Positions 7,651 to 14,817 of a stretch of 34,958 bases of DNA are shown here, piece by piece. A program made the position numbers and the translations under genes. Source of the DNA: Bacteroidales bacterium (GTDB lineage: Bacteria > Bacteroidota > Bacteroidia > Bacteroidales > P3); contig JAFWOP010000107.1 of assembly GCA_017545365.1 (NCBI GenBank), positions 1-34,958 of the forward strand, in the 5' to 3' direction. A model generated the notes under the pieces. It had not been told where the DNA came from and searched no databases. It saw only the letters and a program-made list of their open reading frames with translations. The first letter of the stretch is position 1. Every line of letters starts with the position of its first letter.

Positions 7651-9216
7651 CTAATTATTCCGAACAAGGCGTACAGACGATCCGCCCGCTCCGTCCCAAT
7701 AGTCTAACGGCCAAAAACGATAACTGGCAAAAGCCACACAACCTGCGCCACCTCCACCATAATGAGTTGATGACCAATAGTAGCCACGTGCTCCATTACC
7801 CGAAATCGTCCCATGGTTCCTAGCACCAGCCGCGGGCAAGAACACAGCACCTGCCGCTTCCATCTTCTCCCATTGGGCAGAATGGTAACTATTGCGCGAC
7901 CAATCAGCATCTGTTCCATAGGTGGTAAAGCCTGGTGTGAACGAACAGCCTCCCGGAGTTGTCCAACTGTCAGGAAGAATAATTAGCCCCCCTACACCAC
8001 AGACGCTCCCAGTACCATATTTCGAGGAAGCCTGATTGCGAGTATTGAACAAATAGTCCCATTCGTCCACATCAAGCGTACGCCATAAGTCGGCCGCTAT
8101 CAACTGATTACCTCCATTGAATATCGGATTACTGCCCCAATCGACAAAGTTACTGTAGTCATTAGCATCTGTTGTTGAACGAGTAGGATTATCTCCTGTC
8201 CCAAAGCCGAAAAGGTCAATCCAGCCACTGTAGCCACTGCTGACGTTCTCATTGTCCCCACCCACATAATAATACTGATAATCAGCAAAGCGCCATGAGT
8301 TTGTACTGGCACGGTACTGCAGGTTACCTCTTGAGAACCAAACCTGCTTGAGGGAATTGTCTGCGTTCACGCCAACAGTGAACAGTCCGTTAATGCCACC
8401 CACAGGAGACAACCTGAATGAAAATGGGTAATAGCGGTTACGCTCCACAGTGAAGGTGTTTTGAAGGGTTTTGATACACTCCATACCATCATTCGTGCGT
8501 ATCGTTATGGTCATGCTGGTATATGTGGCGGGGGGAAGGTAAATATAGAAATTCTCCGAGCCCTGGATACTCACCCCGTCACCACAAACAAGATTGACAG
8601 TGTAGTATCTACTGTAGTTTTGGTTCAACGACCTCATGGAATAATCCGCTGCATTAATCAAGAACGAACCGCAAAGCGGCTTGTCGGCCGTGATTTCGAT
8701 ATCAGTTACCTTTTTAGGGGTGGGACTAGTAGATGGGGCATCCAAAGTCAGCACCATGATGCCGCATAGATTCTTGAACTCCAATACCGTGCTGTTTGTA
8801 TACGGCGCATACATAGGTGCCTTCACACTGCTGCCGTTCCAATTCTGAGTGATAGGTATCACAATGGTATTGTTGGTAACGCTGCCGCCATAATTATAGA
8901 TGGCCATGTACGGTGCGGTAGCAGGCTCGGTCTGACCGTCATCGAGTGTAAAACCGCTTGTGGTACCAGCGGTGGTGGCCGAAAGAGTGGCCTCGACTCC
9001 ATTACCGTCAAACACAGTTATTCTGTCACCCTGTTCCCAAGCCATTGTGCCAGTTTCCGTCATGTCATCAATACTGATAGTGGTTTTTGCCGAACCTTCT
9101 ATAGTGGCTGTAAAGAGCACCTTGCCCGTTTCCTCTTTCTTGCATGAGGCGAACACAGCCACTATTACTACTGCTGTCAAAAGAGTGACAGTCTTTAATG
9201 AATAGGAATGTCTCAT
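7651..9216 (-). CDS. Lipoprotein with C-terminal FISUMP-type domain
   Basis: Predicted surface lipoprotein of 521 aa. The signal peptide ends in FASC with lipidated C25. Residues ~30-275 resemble fimbrillin-like beta-rich N-terminal modules (ISIDDM..TGTMAWEQGDRITVFDG). The C-terminal half carries the FISUMP-like pattern GNLQY.AS.NSWRFA..Q, SGWIDLFGFGTG.NPT, WRTL..DEWDYL, GLIILPDSW, MEAAGAVFLPAAG, YYWSST and SVRLVR. The domain is related to the SUMF1/C-type-lectin-like fold and is common in anaerobic Bacteroidales and Fibrobacter; its function is unknown. A 58-aa gene precedes it by 29 bp on the same strand, suggesting an operon. A shorter paralogue lies at 10400-11323. Confidence 0.8.
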   Translation of the reverse strand: MRHSYSLKTVTLLTAVVIVAVFASCKKEETGKVLFTATIEGSAKTTISIDDMTETGTMAWEQGDRITVFDGNGVEATLSATTAGTTSGFTLDDGQTEPATAPYMAIYNYGGSVTNNTIVIPITQNWNGSSVKAPMYAPYTNSTVLEFKNLCGIMVLTLDAPSTSPTPKKVTDIEITADKPLCGSFLINAADYSMRSLNQNYSRYYTVNLVCGDGVSIQGSENFYIYLPPATYTSMTITIRTNDGMECIKTLQNTFTVERNRYYPFSFRLSPVGGINGLFTVGVNADNSLKQVWFSRGNLQYRASTNSWRFADYQYYYVGGDNENVSSGYSGWIDLFGFGTGDNPTRSTTDANDYSNFVDWGSNPIFNGGNQLIAADLWRTLDVDEWDYLFNTRNQASSKYGTGSVCGVGGLIILPDSWTTPGGCSFTPGFTTYGTDADWSRNSYHSAQWEKMEAAGAVFLPAAGARNHGTISGNGARGYYWSSTHYGGGGAGCVAFASYRFWPLDYWDGAGGSSVRLVRNN

Positions 9217-9245
9217 TGCTGTTGTTAATTTTTCAGATTCGAAAA

Positions 9246-9422
9246 TCAGGTGAATAATGCATTGGTTGAGCCTTTTCCATAGTTTTCCAATTGGGCAGAC
9301 TTGCCTCCATTTTCTCCAGAACCGGCAAAGCCCTTTTCGACGCGGGCTTCAATCAATTCAACCATAGGAGCGTCGTACTCCTTTTTGCGGCTTGCAGCCG
9401 CCAAAAACGTTTGCTCTTTCAT
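9246..9422 (-). CDS. 58-aa small protein upstream of the FISUMP lipoprotein
   Basis: A complete small frame of 58 codons on the minus strand, ATG at 9422, stop at 9246. The product begins MKEQTFLAAASRKKEYDAPM, continues VELIEARVEKGFAGS, and ends in a Gly/Asn/Ser-rich tail. It has no signal peptide, no Cys and no membrane segment. The YDAPMVELIE.RVEKGF core matches a type of short protein I know from Bacteroidales loci next to fimbrillin or FISUMP genes (K-Y-x-P-x-x-E-x-I core, then a Gly-rich tail). Function is unknown. It lies 29 bp upstream of the lipoprotein gene and is probably co-transcribed with it. Confidence 0.75.
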   Translation of the reverse strand: MKEQTFLAAASRKKEYDAPMVELIEARVEKGFAGSGENGGKSAQLENYGKGSTNALFT

Positions 9423-9746
9423 TTGAAATAGTTTTAATCAGTGCCTACTCTATTAAACAGTTTTCGGCTTTCCTGCCTGAGCCGGAAGCCGATATTCTCA
9501 AAAATAAGGGGCATAAAGAAAGGCGTTTCCTTTCGTTTGAACTGCTTATTTTCATGGCGGGCGTCTGGTAATAACCCTGTGGTAAATAAGTGTACGAAAA
9601 TCCACGCCCCTTGGCGTGAACTTTACGCATTCTTATTCTCACCACTTAAAGTTTACCAGACTATTGCCATGAGAGAACAAGAGCGTCAAGCTCAGTTAAT
9701 ATGTCTTACAAATTTTCTTGTCTTTTACTATTCTTGTTTCTAAATT
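9423..9746 (-). other. Gene-free leader region with three hairpins
   Basis: These 324 bp hold no convincing gene. Read toward the small protein gene they contain hairpins at 9604-9617 (ACGCC/GGCGT, 4-base loop), 9518-9534 (GAAAGG/CCTTTC) and 9465-9491 (CGGCTTTCC/GGAAGCCG, one bulge). The last ends about 43 bp before the ATG. This may be a structured 5' leader, but I found no clear -7 box and cannot match a known riboswitch. Confidence 0.35.
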
Positions 9747-10055
9747 TTAGTAGGTTATCATTGATGAGTGAATAATTCTATCTATAATTACAAAATCTCC
9801 TTCTATATGAAATATTGCACATAACGGCTTGCCATGCAATTTCATCATTTTTGCTTCGGGATGAAATTTCTTCACATAACCATATATCGGAATCGGAAGC
9901 ACAACTGCCATATAGTTCAATGTTGCAAGTTCAGCAAGAACTTCGCGTGCATATTTCTCAGCATGGTCAGGTCGTGATACGGCAATGATGTATTGAGCCA
10001 CATCCAAGATGTCCTCTTGCGCATCATCCGATACTATCACTTGTCTTTCAGTCAT
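9747..10055 (-). CDS. RelE/ParE-family toxin
   Basis: A 102-aa basic protein of the ParE/RelE toxin fold. It begins with a beta strand and helix (VIVSDDAQEDILDVAQYI), followed by a second helix (HAEKYAREVLAELATL). It ends with the family's C-terminal strands (YGYVKKF....KMMKLHGKPLCAIFHIEGDFVIIDRIIHS). Members either cleave mRNA on the ribosome or poison gyrase; which applies here cannot be decided. The ATG overlaps the stop of the upstream antitoxin gene by four bases (ATGA), the usual antitoxin-toxin order. Confidence 0.8.
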   Translation of the reverse strand: MTERQVIVSDDAQEDILDVAQYIIAVSRPDHAEKYAREVLAELATLNYMAVVLPIPIYGYVKKFHPEAKMMKLHGKPLCAIFHIEGDFVIIDRIIHSSMITY

Positions 10056-10243
10056 AACTGAGTTCGAATAGCAGCAAGCAGTTTTTCACCAAATTCCTCA
10101 AGAGTGGAGTATTGGTGTTTAGTATCGGGACTGTATTGGTATGCATCGGCACGTTCTTTCCATCTCGCAAAAGCCATGTCCAACGCTGGTTCCGAAACAG
10201 CTTTCGAACCTACATCTTTCTCAGTATCAAACAATGTGTCCAT
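10052..10243 (-). CDS. Antitoxin partner of the RelE/ParE-type toxin
   Basis: A 63-aa protein encoded directly upstream of the toxin and overlapping it. Acidic N-terminal part, then a predicted helix (ALDMAFARWKERADAY) and a C-terminal helix (LEEFGEKLLAAIRTQL) that could wrap the toxin. I see no clear DNA-binding motif, so the antitoxin call rests on size, order and overlap. A -7 box (TATATTTG on the minus strand, 10268-10275) lies about 25 bp upstream, right after the detached hflX tail. Confidence 0.65.
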   Translation of the reverse strand: MDTLFDTEKDVGSKAVSEPALDMAFARWKERADAYQYSPDTKHQYSTLEEFGEKLLAAIRTQL

Positions 10244-10267
10244 TTTCTTTTTATCTTAATCCGACTG

Positions 10268-10275
10268 CAAATATA
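10268..10275 (-). promoter_or_regulatory. -7 box of the toxin-antitoxin promoter
   Basis: TATATTTG on the minus strand, followed by GC as in most Bacteroidetes promoters. No well-placed TTTG -33 box is visible. Confidence 0.5.
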
Positions 10276-10301
10276 CACTTTATTTTTGATATACTCACTT
10301 T

Positions 10302-10352
10302 TCAATACAAAAAGTTGTTATACGGGTATCTCACCGCGTGGATTTTCTTCAC
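10302..10352 (-). pseudogene. Second, diverged copy of the hflX 3' end
   Basis: These 51 bp align without gaps to the last 51 bp of hflX (12099-12149) with 45 matches. The frame encodes the same 16 residues (VKKIHAVRYPYNNFLY) and a stop. All six base differences are silent, including TGA for TAG. Homology ends at the 5' side: the preceding codons include a stop and do not resemble HflX. The copy is separated from hflX by the FISUMP-HepT-MntA block. This mirrors the uvrC tail at 7446-7508. Confidence 0.92.
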
Positions 10353-10399
10353 TTGTTACAGGGACTTTTTTCCTCTTCGCTATCAAATGAGCCACTGAA

Positions 10400-11323
10400 T
10401 CACTCTTCATCCAGAACGGGGCGTACTGAGAACCCGTAGTCGCGACTGCCGTAGTACGGCGCGTCAAGAAGGTCGCTGTCGAAGTACATGTTGAACGCGT
10501 AGACCTCATTGTTGAACGCGTTGATCTCATTGTTGGGCGTGGACGACCAATAGCCGCCGTATTCGCCCACGTAGTAGACATTCGTGCCGATGCGGAAGCC
10601 CGCCGCAGGCAGAAATACTGCACCAGCTGCCTCCATCTGCGCCCACTGTGCGAGAGTGTAGCTGTTGTGTGTCCAGTCAGGATAGTCGTAAGGATTATAA
10701 GTGGTGAATTCTGAATTGAACGAACACTCCGAAGGCAGTGTCCAACTATCGGGAAGTATAATCAGCCCGCCCACACCGTTAATGTTGCCAGTGCCATATT
10801 TGGATGAGGCATCGGTGCGGTAATATAGCAGGTAATCCCATTCGGCTTGGGTGAGAGTACGCCATCGGTTGGCGGTATTTCCGTCGTTGCTGATGGGGTT
10901 GCTGCCCCAGTCAACGAAGGTGCCATAGTCCTCTGAGTATGATGAGGATAGGGTTGGATTGCTACCCGTGCCCCAACCAAAGAGGTCTATCCAACCACTA
11001 TAGGTGGAGCTGATATTGCGGTTATCACTTCCGCTGACATTACCTCCGTAATATCCATAATCATCGGCTGTTTGTGTACCTACATAGTCATACTGGTGTT
11101 CGGCAAACCGCCAAGTATTGGTGCTTGCTTGGTACTGCAGGTTGCCCTGCGAGAAATGCACTTGCTGCGTTGCACTCACCGAGAATAGGCCAGGCAACAC
11201 TCCATCAGGGATAATAGGAGAATCAGGGATAATAGGAGTAATAGAATCTTTATGGCAGCCTACGGACATCACCATTACGGCAGCCATAAAACAGACCATC
11301 ATTAATTTACTTAATCTCTTCAT
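10400..11323 (-). CDS. FISUMP-type lipoprotein (short paralogue)
   Basis: A 307-aa predicted lipoprotein. ATG 11323 gives a signal peptide ending in SVGC with lipidated C23; the longer frame from 11374 adds nothing convincing. After a short Pro/Ile-rich linker (ITPIIPDSPIIPDG, a small internal repeat) the rest is the FISUMP-like domain: VHFSQGNLQYQASTNTWRFA, SGWIDLFGWGTGSNPT, WRTLTQAEWDYLL, GLIILPDSW, MEAAGAVFLPAAGFR, GGYWSST and FSVRPV. It is clearly homologous to the C-terminal half of the protein at 7651-9216 but lacks its fimbrillin-like N-terminal half and the small upstream peptide. It lies 23 bp after hepT on the same strand. Function is unknown. Confidence 0.78.
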   Translation of the reverse strand: MKRLSKLMMVCFMAAVMVMSVGCHKDSITPIIPDSPIIPDGVLPGLFSVSATQQVHFSQGNLQYQASTNTWRFAEHQYDYVGTQTADDYGYYGGNVSGSDNRNISSTYSGWIDLFGWGTGSNPTLSSSYSEDYGTFVDWGSNPISNDGNTANRWRTLTQAEWDYLLYYRTDASSKYGTGNINGVGGLIILPDSWTLPSECSFNSEFTTYNPYDYPDWTHNSYTLAQWAQMEAAGAVFLPAAGFRIGTNVYYVGEYGGYWSSTPNNEINAFNNEVYAFNMYFDSDLLDAPYYGSRDYGFSVRPVLDEE

Positions 11324-11346
11324 ATTTATACTATTTTTGAATATAG

Positions 11347-11718
11347 TTAGGATTGGGATTCCCATGCCTCCCAATCAATTGTATTTATGTATAGTTCAAT
11401 TTGTTCTTTCAGTTGTGGTATCTCCGTATGCAGCACAGCAAAAATCGTTTCATCGTCAACATTGAAGTATTCGTGAACCAAGAAGTTTCTCATTCCTGAT
11501 ATATTCCTCCATTCCACTTCTGGATGTGCTGTCTTAAACTCGTCAGTCAACATACGGGCGGCCTCTCCGATTATTTCAATGTTCTTCACTATACCATAAT
11601 AACGGAGGACATCTTCGTGCAACTCACATTCAGCAAGACCGCCAGCATGTGTCTCCAGCCTCTCTATCGCCTCTGCGATATGGACAATCCGCATCTTGTC
11701 TTTACTGAACTCTCTCAT
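11347..11718 (-). CDS. hepT: HepT-like HEPN-domain toxin (DUF86)
   Basis: A 123-aa all-alpha HEPN protein. It carries the catalytic Rx4HxY motif of HepT RNases: R77, H82 and Y84 in RNFLVHEY. Known of the family: HepT with the nucleotidyltransferase MntA forms a type VII toxin-antitoxin pair in which MntA silences HepT by AMPylating the tyrosine of this motif; such pairs can act against phage. The gene overlaps the upstream mntA-like gene by 17 bp, supporting joint expression. Length is normal and the motif intact. Confidence 0.87.
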   Translation of the reverse strand: MREFSKDKMRIVHIAEAIERLETHAGGLAECELHEDVLRYYGIVKNIEIIGEAARMLTDEFKTAHPEVEWRNISGMRNFLVHEYFNVDDETIFAVLHTEIPQLKEQIELYINTIDWEAWESQS

Positions 11719-11998
11719 ACATCAAAACCCTGTCTTTTTCTGCGGAGGGACGGGCAAAGGGTAAAAGACCTTTTTCTGTCACCAAATCCACTTTTACTCC
11801 AAGCAAATCCTGCAAATCCAGCCTCATCCCACTGAGCATGAACAGCCCTACGTGGGCATCGCGGTCGGGAACAATCATAATGTCTATATCGCTGTCAGGG
11901 CGTTGTTCCCCACGGGCATAGGAACCGAACACCCAAGCCTTCATTACCGGTCGGGTAGAAAAATAGTCGCTTATCTTTTGTGTCAAATCCTTGTCCAT
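11702..11998 (-). CDS. mntA: MntA-like minimal nucleotidyltransferase antitoxin
   Basis: A 98-aa minimal nucleotidyltransferase. The signature GS-x10-DxD is intact: G25-S26 and D37/D39 in GSYARGEQRPDSDIDIM. A third acidic residue for metal binding is expected in KVDLV near residue 70. It is first in the pair and overlaps hepT, the standard MntA-HepT order. The expected role is AMPylation and neutralisation of HepT. A -7 box (TATCTTTG, minus strand, 12007-12014) lies just upstream of the ATG at 11998, giving a near-leaderless transcript. Confidence 0.87.
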   Translation of the reverse strand: MDKDLTQKISDYFSTRPVMKAWVFGSYARGEQRPDSDIDIMIVPDRDAHVGLFMLSGMRLDLQDLLGVKVDLVTEKGLLPFARPSAEKDRVLMYERVQ

Positions 11999-12006
11999 TT
12001 CATCTG

Positions 12007-12014
12007 CAAAGATA
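12007..12014 (-). promoter_or_regulatory. -7 box of the mntA-hepT promoter
   Basis: TATCTTTG on the minus strand followed by GC, 9 bp before the mntA start. A possible -33 TTTG lies near 12039-12042, slightly far. Confidence 0.6.
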
Positions 12015-12098
12015 CAATTTATTTTTAAAACATCTACACAAAAATCACATCAACAATCCTATCTAACTACAAACAAGAACAATAAAGAACTTCCCTAA

Positions 12099-13421
12099 CT
12101 AATACAAGAAGTTATTGTAAGGGTATCTCACCGCGTGGATTTTCTTCACTTCTTCGTACATCACGTCACGCAGGGCATCGATGTTTTCGCGGTTGGCGGC
12201 ACTGATGAAGAGGGTGTGCAGGGGGTCGCTGCTTTCTGCCTGACCCGGTGTCCGGGCTGACATTTTTGCCATCCAACTGTCTTGCAGCATTTCCAGCGTC
12301 CAGTTGGCCTTGGTCATGGGCGTCAGGTCGTCCTCTTCTTTCTCGATATAGGTGTAGGCATCAATCTTGTTGAATACAAGGATGGTGGGTTTGTCGCTGG
12401 CTCCGATTTCCTCCAGTGTGCGGTTCACGGCGTTGATCTGCTCTTCGTAGTCGGGATGGGAGATATCGACCACGTGCATCAGCAGGTCTGCCTCGCACAC
12501 TTCGTCCAATGTCGACTTGAACGACTCCACCAGCCCATGGGGCAGCTTGCGGATAAACCCCACCGTGTCGGTGAGCAGGAAGGGCAGGTTGCCCAGCACC
12601 ACCTTGCGCACTGTGGTGTCTAGCGTGGCAAAGAGTTTGTTTTCGGCAAACACCTCGCTCTTGCTCAGCAGGTTCATCAGTGTCGACTTGCCCACATTGG
12701 TGTATCCTACCAGTGCCACACGCACCAGGCTCTCGCGGTTCTTGCGTTGCTGCACTTTCTGCTTGTCGATGTCGCGCAGTTTTTCTTTCAGCAGGGCTAT
12801 CTTCTCGGTGATGAGCCGTCGGTCGGTCTCAATCTGTGTCTCGCCCGGTCCTCGCATGCCGATACCGCCGCGCTGCCGCTCGAGGTGCGTCCACATGCGG
12901 GTCAGTCGTGGCAGCATATACTGCAACTGAGCCAGCTCCACCTGAGTTTTGGCGATGCTGGTGCGGGCACGTTTGGCGAAGATATCCAGAATGAGGGTGG
13001 TGCGGTCCAATATGCGGCACCCGAATTCCCGCTCGAGATTGCGCAGCTGGACGGGCGAAAGCTCGTCGTCGAACACCAGGAAGTCGGCATCCAGCGCGTT
13101 CTTGTATTCTTTAATCTCCTCCAGCTTGCCGCTGCCCACGTAGGTGCGTGTGTCGGGGCGCTCCAGTTTCTGAATCACCTGCTTCACGGGTATGCCACCT
13201 GCGGTGTCGAGCAGAAAAGCCAACTCGCTGAGGCATTCCTGCGTGCGTTCCATGGTAGTGCCGTTGGCGCAGACGCTCACCAGTATCGCCTTCTCCGGCA
13301 CCTCCTCGGTGCTGAAGGTGTTGCGTTCCTGTGGCGTGAGGCGTTTCTTCTGCAACTGTATCGCCTCCCACTCCCCTATGGGTTTCTTCCACTTGCCATG
13401 ATTATTAGGCTTCCACGCCAT
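12099..13421 (-). CDS. hflX: GTPase HflX
   Basis: A 440-aa ribosome-associated GTPase that splits stalled 70S ribosomes. The N-terminal HflX domain includes YVGSGKLEEI and DDELSPVQLRNLE; a GGIGMRGPGETQIETDRR segment and coiled coil follow at ~184-230. The G domain has P-loop GYTNVGKST at 239-247, DTVGF at 285-289 and NKID as G4. ATG 13421 is preferred over the longer frame from 13697, because that part overlaps the glycosyltransferase. AAGGAGG immediately upstream of this ATG is an unusually good ribosome binding site for this group. The last 51 bp recur at 10302-10352. Confidence 0.95.
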   Translation of the reverse strand: MAWKPNNHGKWKKPIGEWEAIQLQKKRLTPQERNTFSTEEVPEKAILVSVCANGTTMERTQECLSELAFLLDTAGGIPVKQVIQKLERPDTRTYVGSGKLEEIKEYKNALDADFLVFDDELSPVQLRNLEREFGCRILDRTTLILDIFAKRARTSIAKTQVELAQLQYMLPRLTRMWTHLERQRGGIGMRGPGETQIETDRRLITEKIALLKEKLRDIDKQKVQQRKNRESLVRVALVGYTNVGKSTLMNLLSKSEVFAENKLFATLDTTVRKVVLGNLPFLLTDTVGFIRKLPHGLVESFKSTLDEVCEADLLMHVVDISHPDYEEQINAVNRTLEEIGASDKPTILVFNKIDAYTYIEKEEDDLTPMTKANWTLEMLQDSWMAKMSARTPGQAESSDPLHTLFISAANRENIDALRDVMYEEVKKIHAVRYPYNNFLY

Positions 13422-13425
13422 GCGG

Positions 13426-14640
13426 TCAGTCCTCCTTCTTGCTATAACGTTCTTTGGACACCAGACTTTCCTTGCCGCAGAGGTCCTGAAGGATAGCCTC
13501 CAACTTTTCACACGACTGTTCCCAGCTGTAGTGGGCATGCACGAAATCATACCCATTCGCTGCCAGCTGGTGGCGCTGCGCCTCGTCCTGTAGCAGATTG
13601 ACGAGGTGGGCGGCAAAGGCCTCGGCGGTGTCGCCCACCAGCACCTCGCGCCCCACTTCGGCGTTGAGCGAGTCGTTGGCAATGGTGGTGGTGACACAGG
13701 GCAGCCTCATCGCCATGGCTTCCAACAGTTTGTTCTGAAGACCCGAACCGGTGAGCATAGGAGCGGCAAAAATCTTGGCAGCGGCATAACACTCGCGTAT
13801 GTCGTCCGGCGATTCCACAACGCTGACCCGCTCGCCAGCCAGTCTGGCCACCTGCGGTTTGGGGCAGGCCCCTGCCAACAGCAGACGTGCTTCGGGGCAC
13901 TCCTTCCACACCAGCGGCATAACCCGCTCTGCCAAATACTTGGCCGCCCTCACATTGGGCTCGTACCTCATGTTGCCACAAAAGACCACATCGTAGGTCT
14001 TCTCCTCGTCCATCGGTTTGAAGAAGTCGAAATCCACCCCATTGGGTATCACATGGATGTCGCCGTTGCGTTTGTGGGGAATGGCGTCGCTGTCCTGCAT
14101 CGATATGATGGTGAGGGCATCAAAAATCTTAAAGGAGTTGTACTCCGTCGACCGCAGCATCTTGAACTCGAAATGGAGGATATAGTGCCACAGACCGTGG
14201 GCGTGCTCCATCCGACGTTCGGTATTCAGCGAGAGGGCGTCCTGAAAGTCCATCACCTTGGGGTACAGCGACCGGCTGACCCATGGCATGGTCCTCAGCA
14301 TCTGGCTATAGATGACATCGGGCTTCACATTCTTAGCAAACGACTTAAACTGCTTGCGCGCTTTCAGAGAATCCCAATAGCCCAGTTGGAGCGACTTCGT
14401 GCAAAGATAGTTGCGGACGACGTTCTTATAGTTCACCAACTTGGGCGAACGGACGAGGCATATCTTCTTACAATAGGGTTCCACGGCACTGAGGTGCTGG
14501 GGCAGTACCTTCACATGCGACACGCAGAAGAGGTAAATGTCGTTACGTTTCGAGAGCTCCTTTATCTGATTGAAAGCCCTCAGCTTGTCACCCTTCTCCA
14601 AAGGGTATGGGAACCGTGGCAGTACAACTAATATCTTCAT
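13426..14640 (-). CDS. Glycosyltransferase family 4-like (GT-B fold)
   Basis: A 404-aa cytoplasmic GT-B glycosyltransferase. The N-terminal acceptor domain starts KILVVLPRFPYPLEKGDKLRA, which is the GT4 glycine-rich start. The donor-binding half has PNGVD at 199-203, FCGNMRYEPN at 220-229, and the conserved GSGLQNKLLEAMA of the EX7E region at 298-310. Sugar donor and acceptor are unknown; surface polysaccharide or glycolipid synthesis is likely. It lies upstream of hflX with a 4-bp gap and so is probably co-transcribed with it. Upstream DNA (14641-14814) is simple repeat, so the promoter is unclear. Confidence 0.85.
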   Translation of the reverse strand: MKILVVLPRFPYPLEKGDKLRAFNQIKELSKRNDIYLFCVSHVKVLPQHLSAVEPYCKKICLVRSPKLVNYKNVVRNYLCTKSLQLGYWDSLKARKQFKSFAKNVKPDVIYSQMLRTMPWVSRSLYPKVMDFQDALSLNTERRMEHAHGLWHYILHFEFKMLRSTEYNSFKIFDALTIISMQDSDAIPHKRNGDIHVIPNGVDFDFFKPMDEEKTYDVVFCGNMRYEPNVRAAKYLAERVMPLVWKECPEARLLLAGACPKPQVARLAGERVSVVESPDDIRECYAAAKIFAAPMLTGSGLQNKLLEAMAMRLPCVTTTIANDSLNAEVGREVLVGDTAEAFAAHLVNLLQDEAQRHQLAANGYDFVHAHYSWEQSCEKLEAILQDLCGKESLVSKERYSKKED

Positions 14641-14644
14641 AAGT

Positions 14645-14720
14645 TTTGAATGTGTTAACGTGTTTTTGAATGTGTTAACGTGTTATGAATGTGTTAACGT
14701 GTTAATGTGTTAATGTGTTA
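14645..14720. repeat. Tandem repeat, AATGTGTT-AACGTGTT units
   Basis: Three or more copies of an ~18-20 bp unit TTGAATGTGTTAACGTGTT, decaying into plain 8-bp AATGTGTT units. It lies between the divergently numbered ends of the glycosyltransferase start and the parC stop. Low-complexity intergenic repeat. Confidence 0.85.
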
Positions 14721-14744
14721 GTCCTTGGCGCGGTCAAATGATTC

Positions 14745-14817
14745 ACGAATTTACGAATTAACGAATTCAAAATGTGTTAGTCATTTGACTCAAGAATTAA
14801 CGAATTAACGAATTTTA
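14745..14817. repeat. Tandem repeat, AACGAATT units
   Basis: Two clusters of 8-bp TTAACGAA / ACGAATT units (14748-14769 and 14795-14815) reach up to the stop codon of parC. Same style as the other short tandem repeats at gene borders in this window. Confidence 0.75.

Noticed and set aside
10400..10623. RT-rich minus-strand frame ending at 10318 (ASARMSTT... repeats)
   Set aside because: It overlaps the FISUMP gene in another frame and crosses the hflX tail copy out of frame; composition artefact.
13606..14631. 341-codon plus-strand frame opposite the glycosyltransferase
   Set aside because: Antisense shadow with no recognisable domain.
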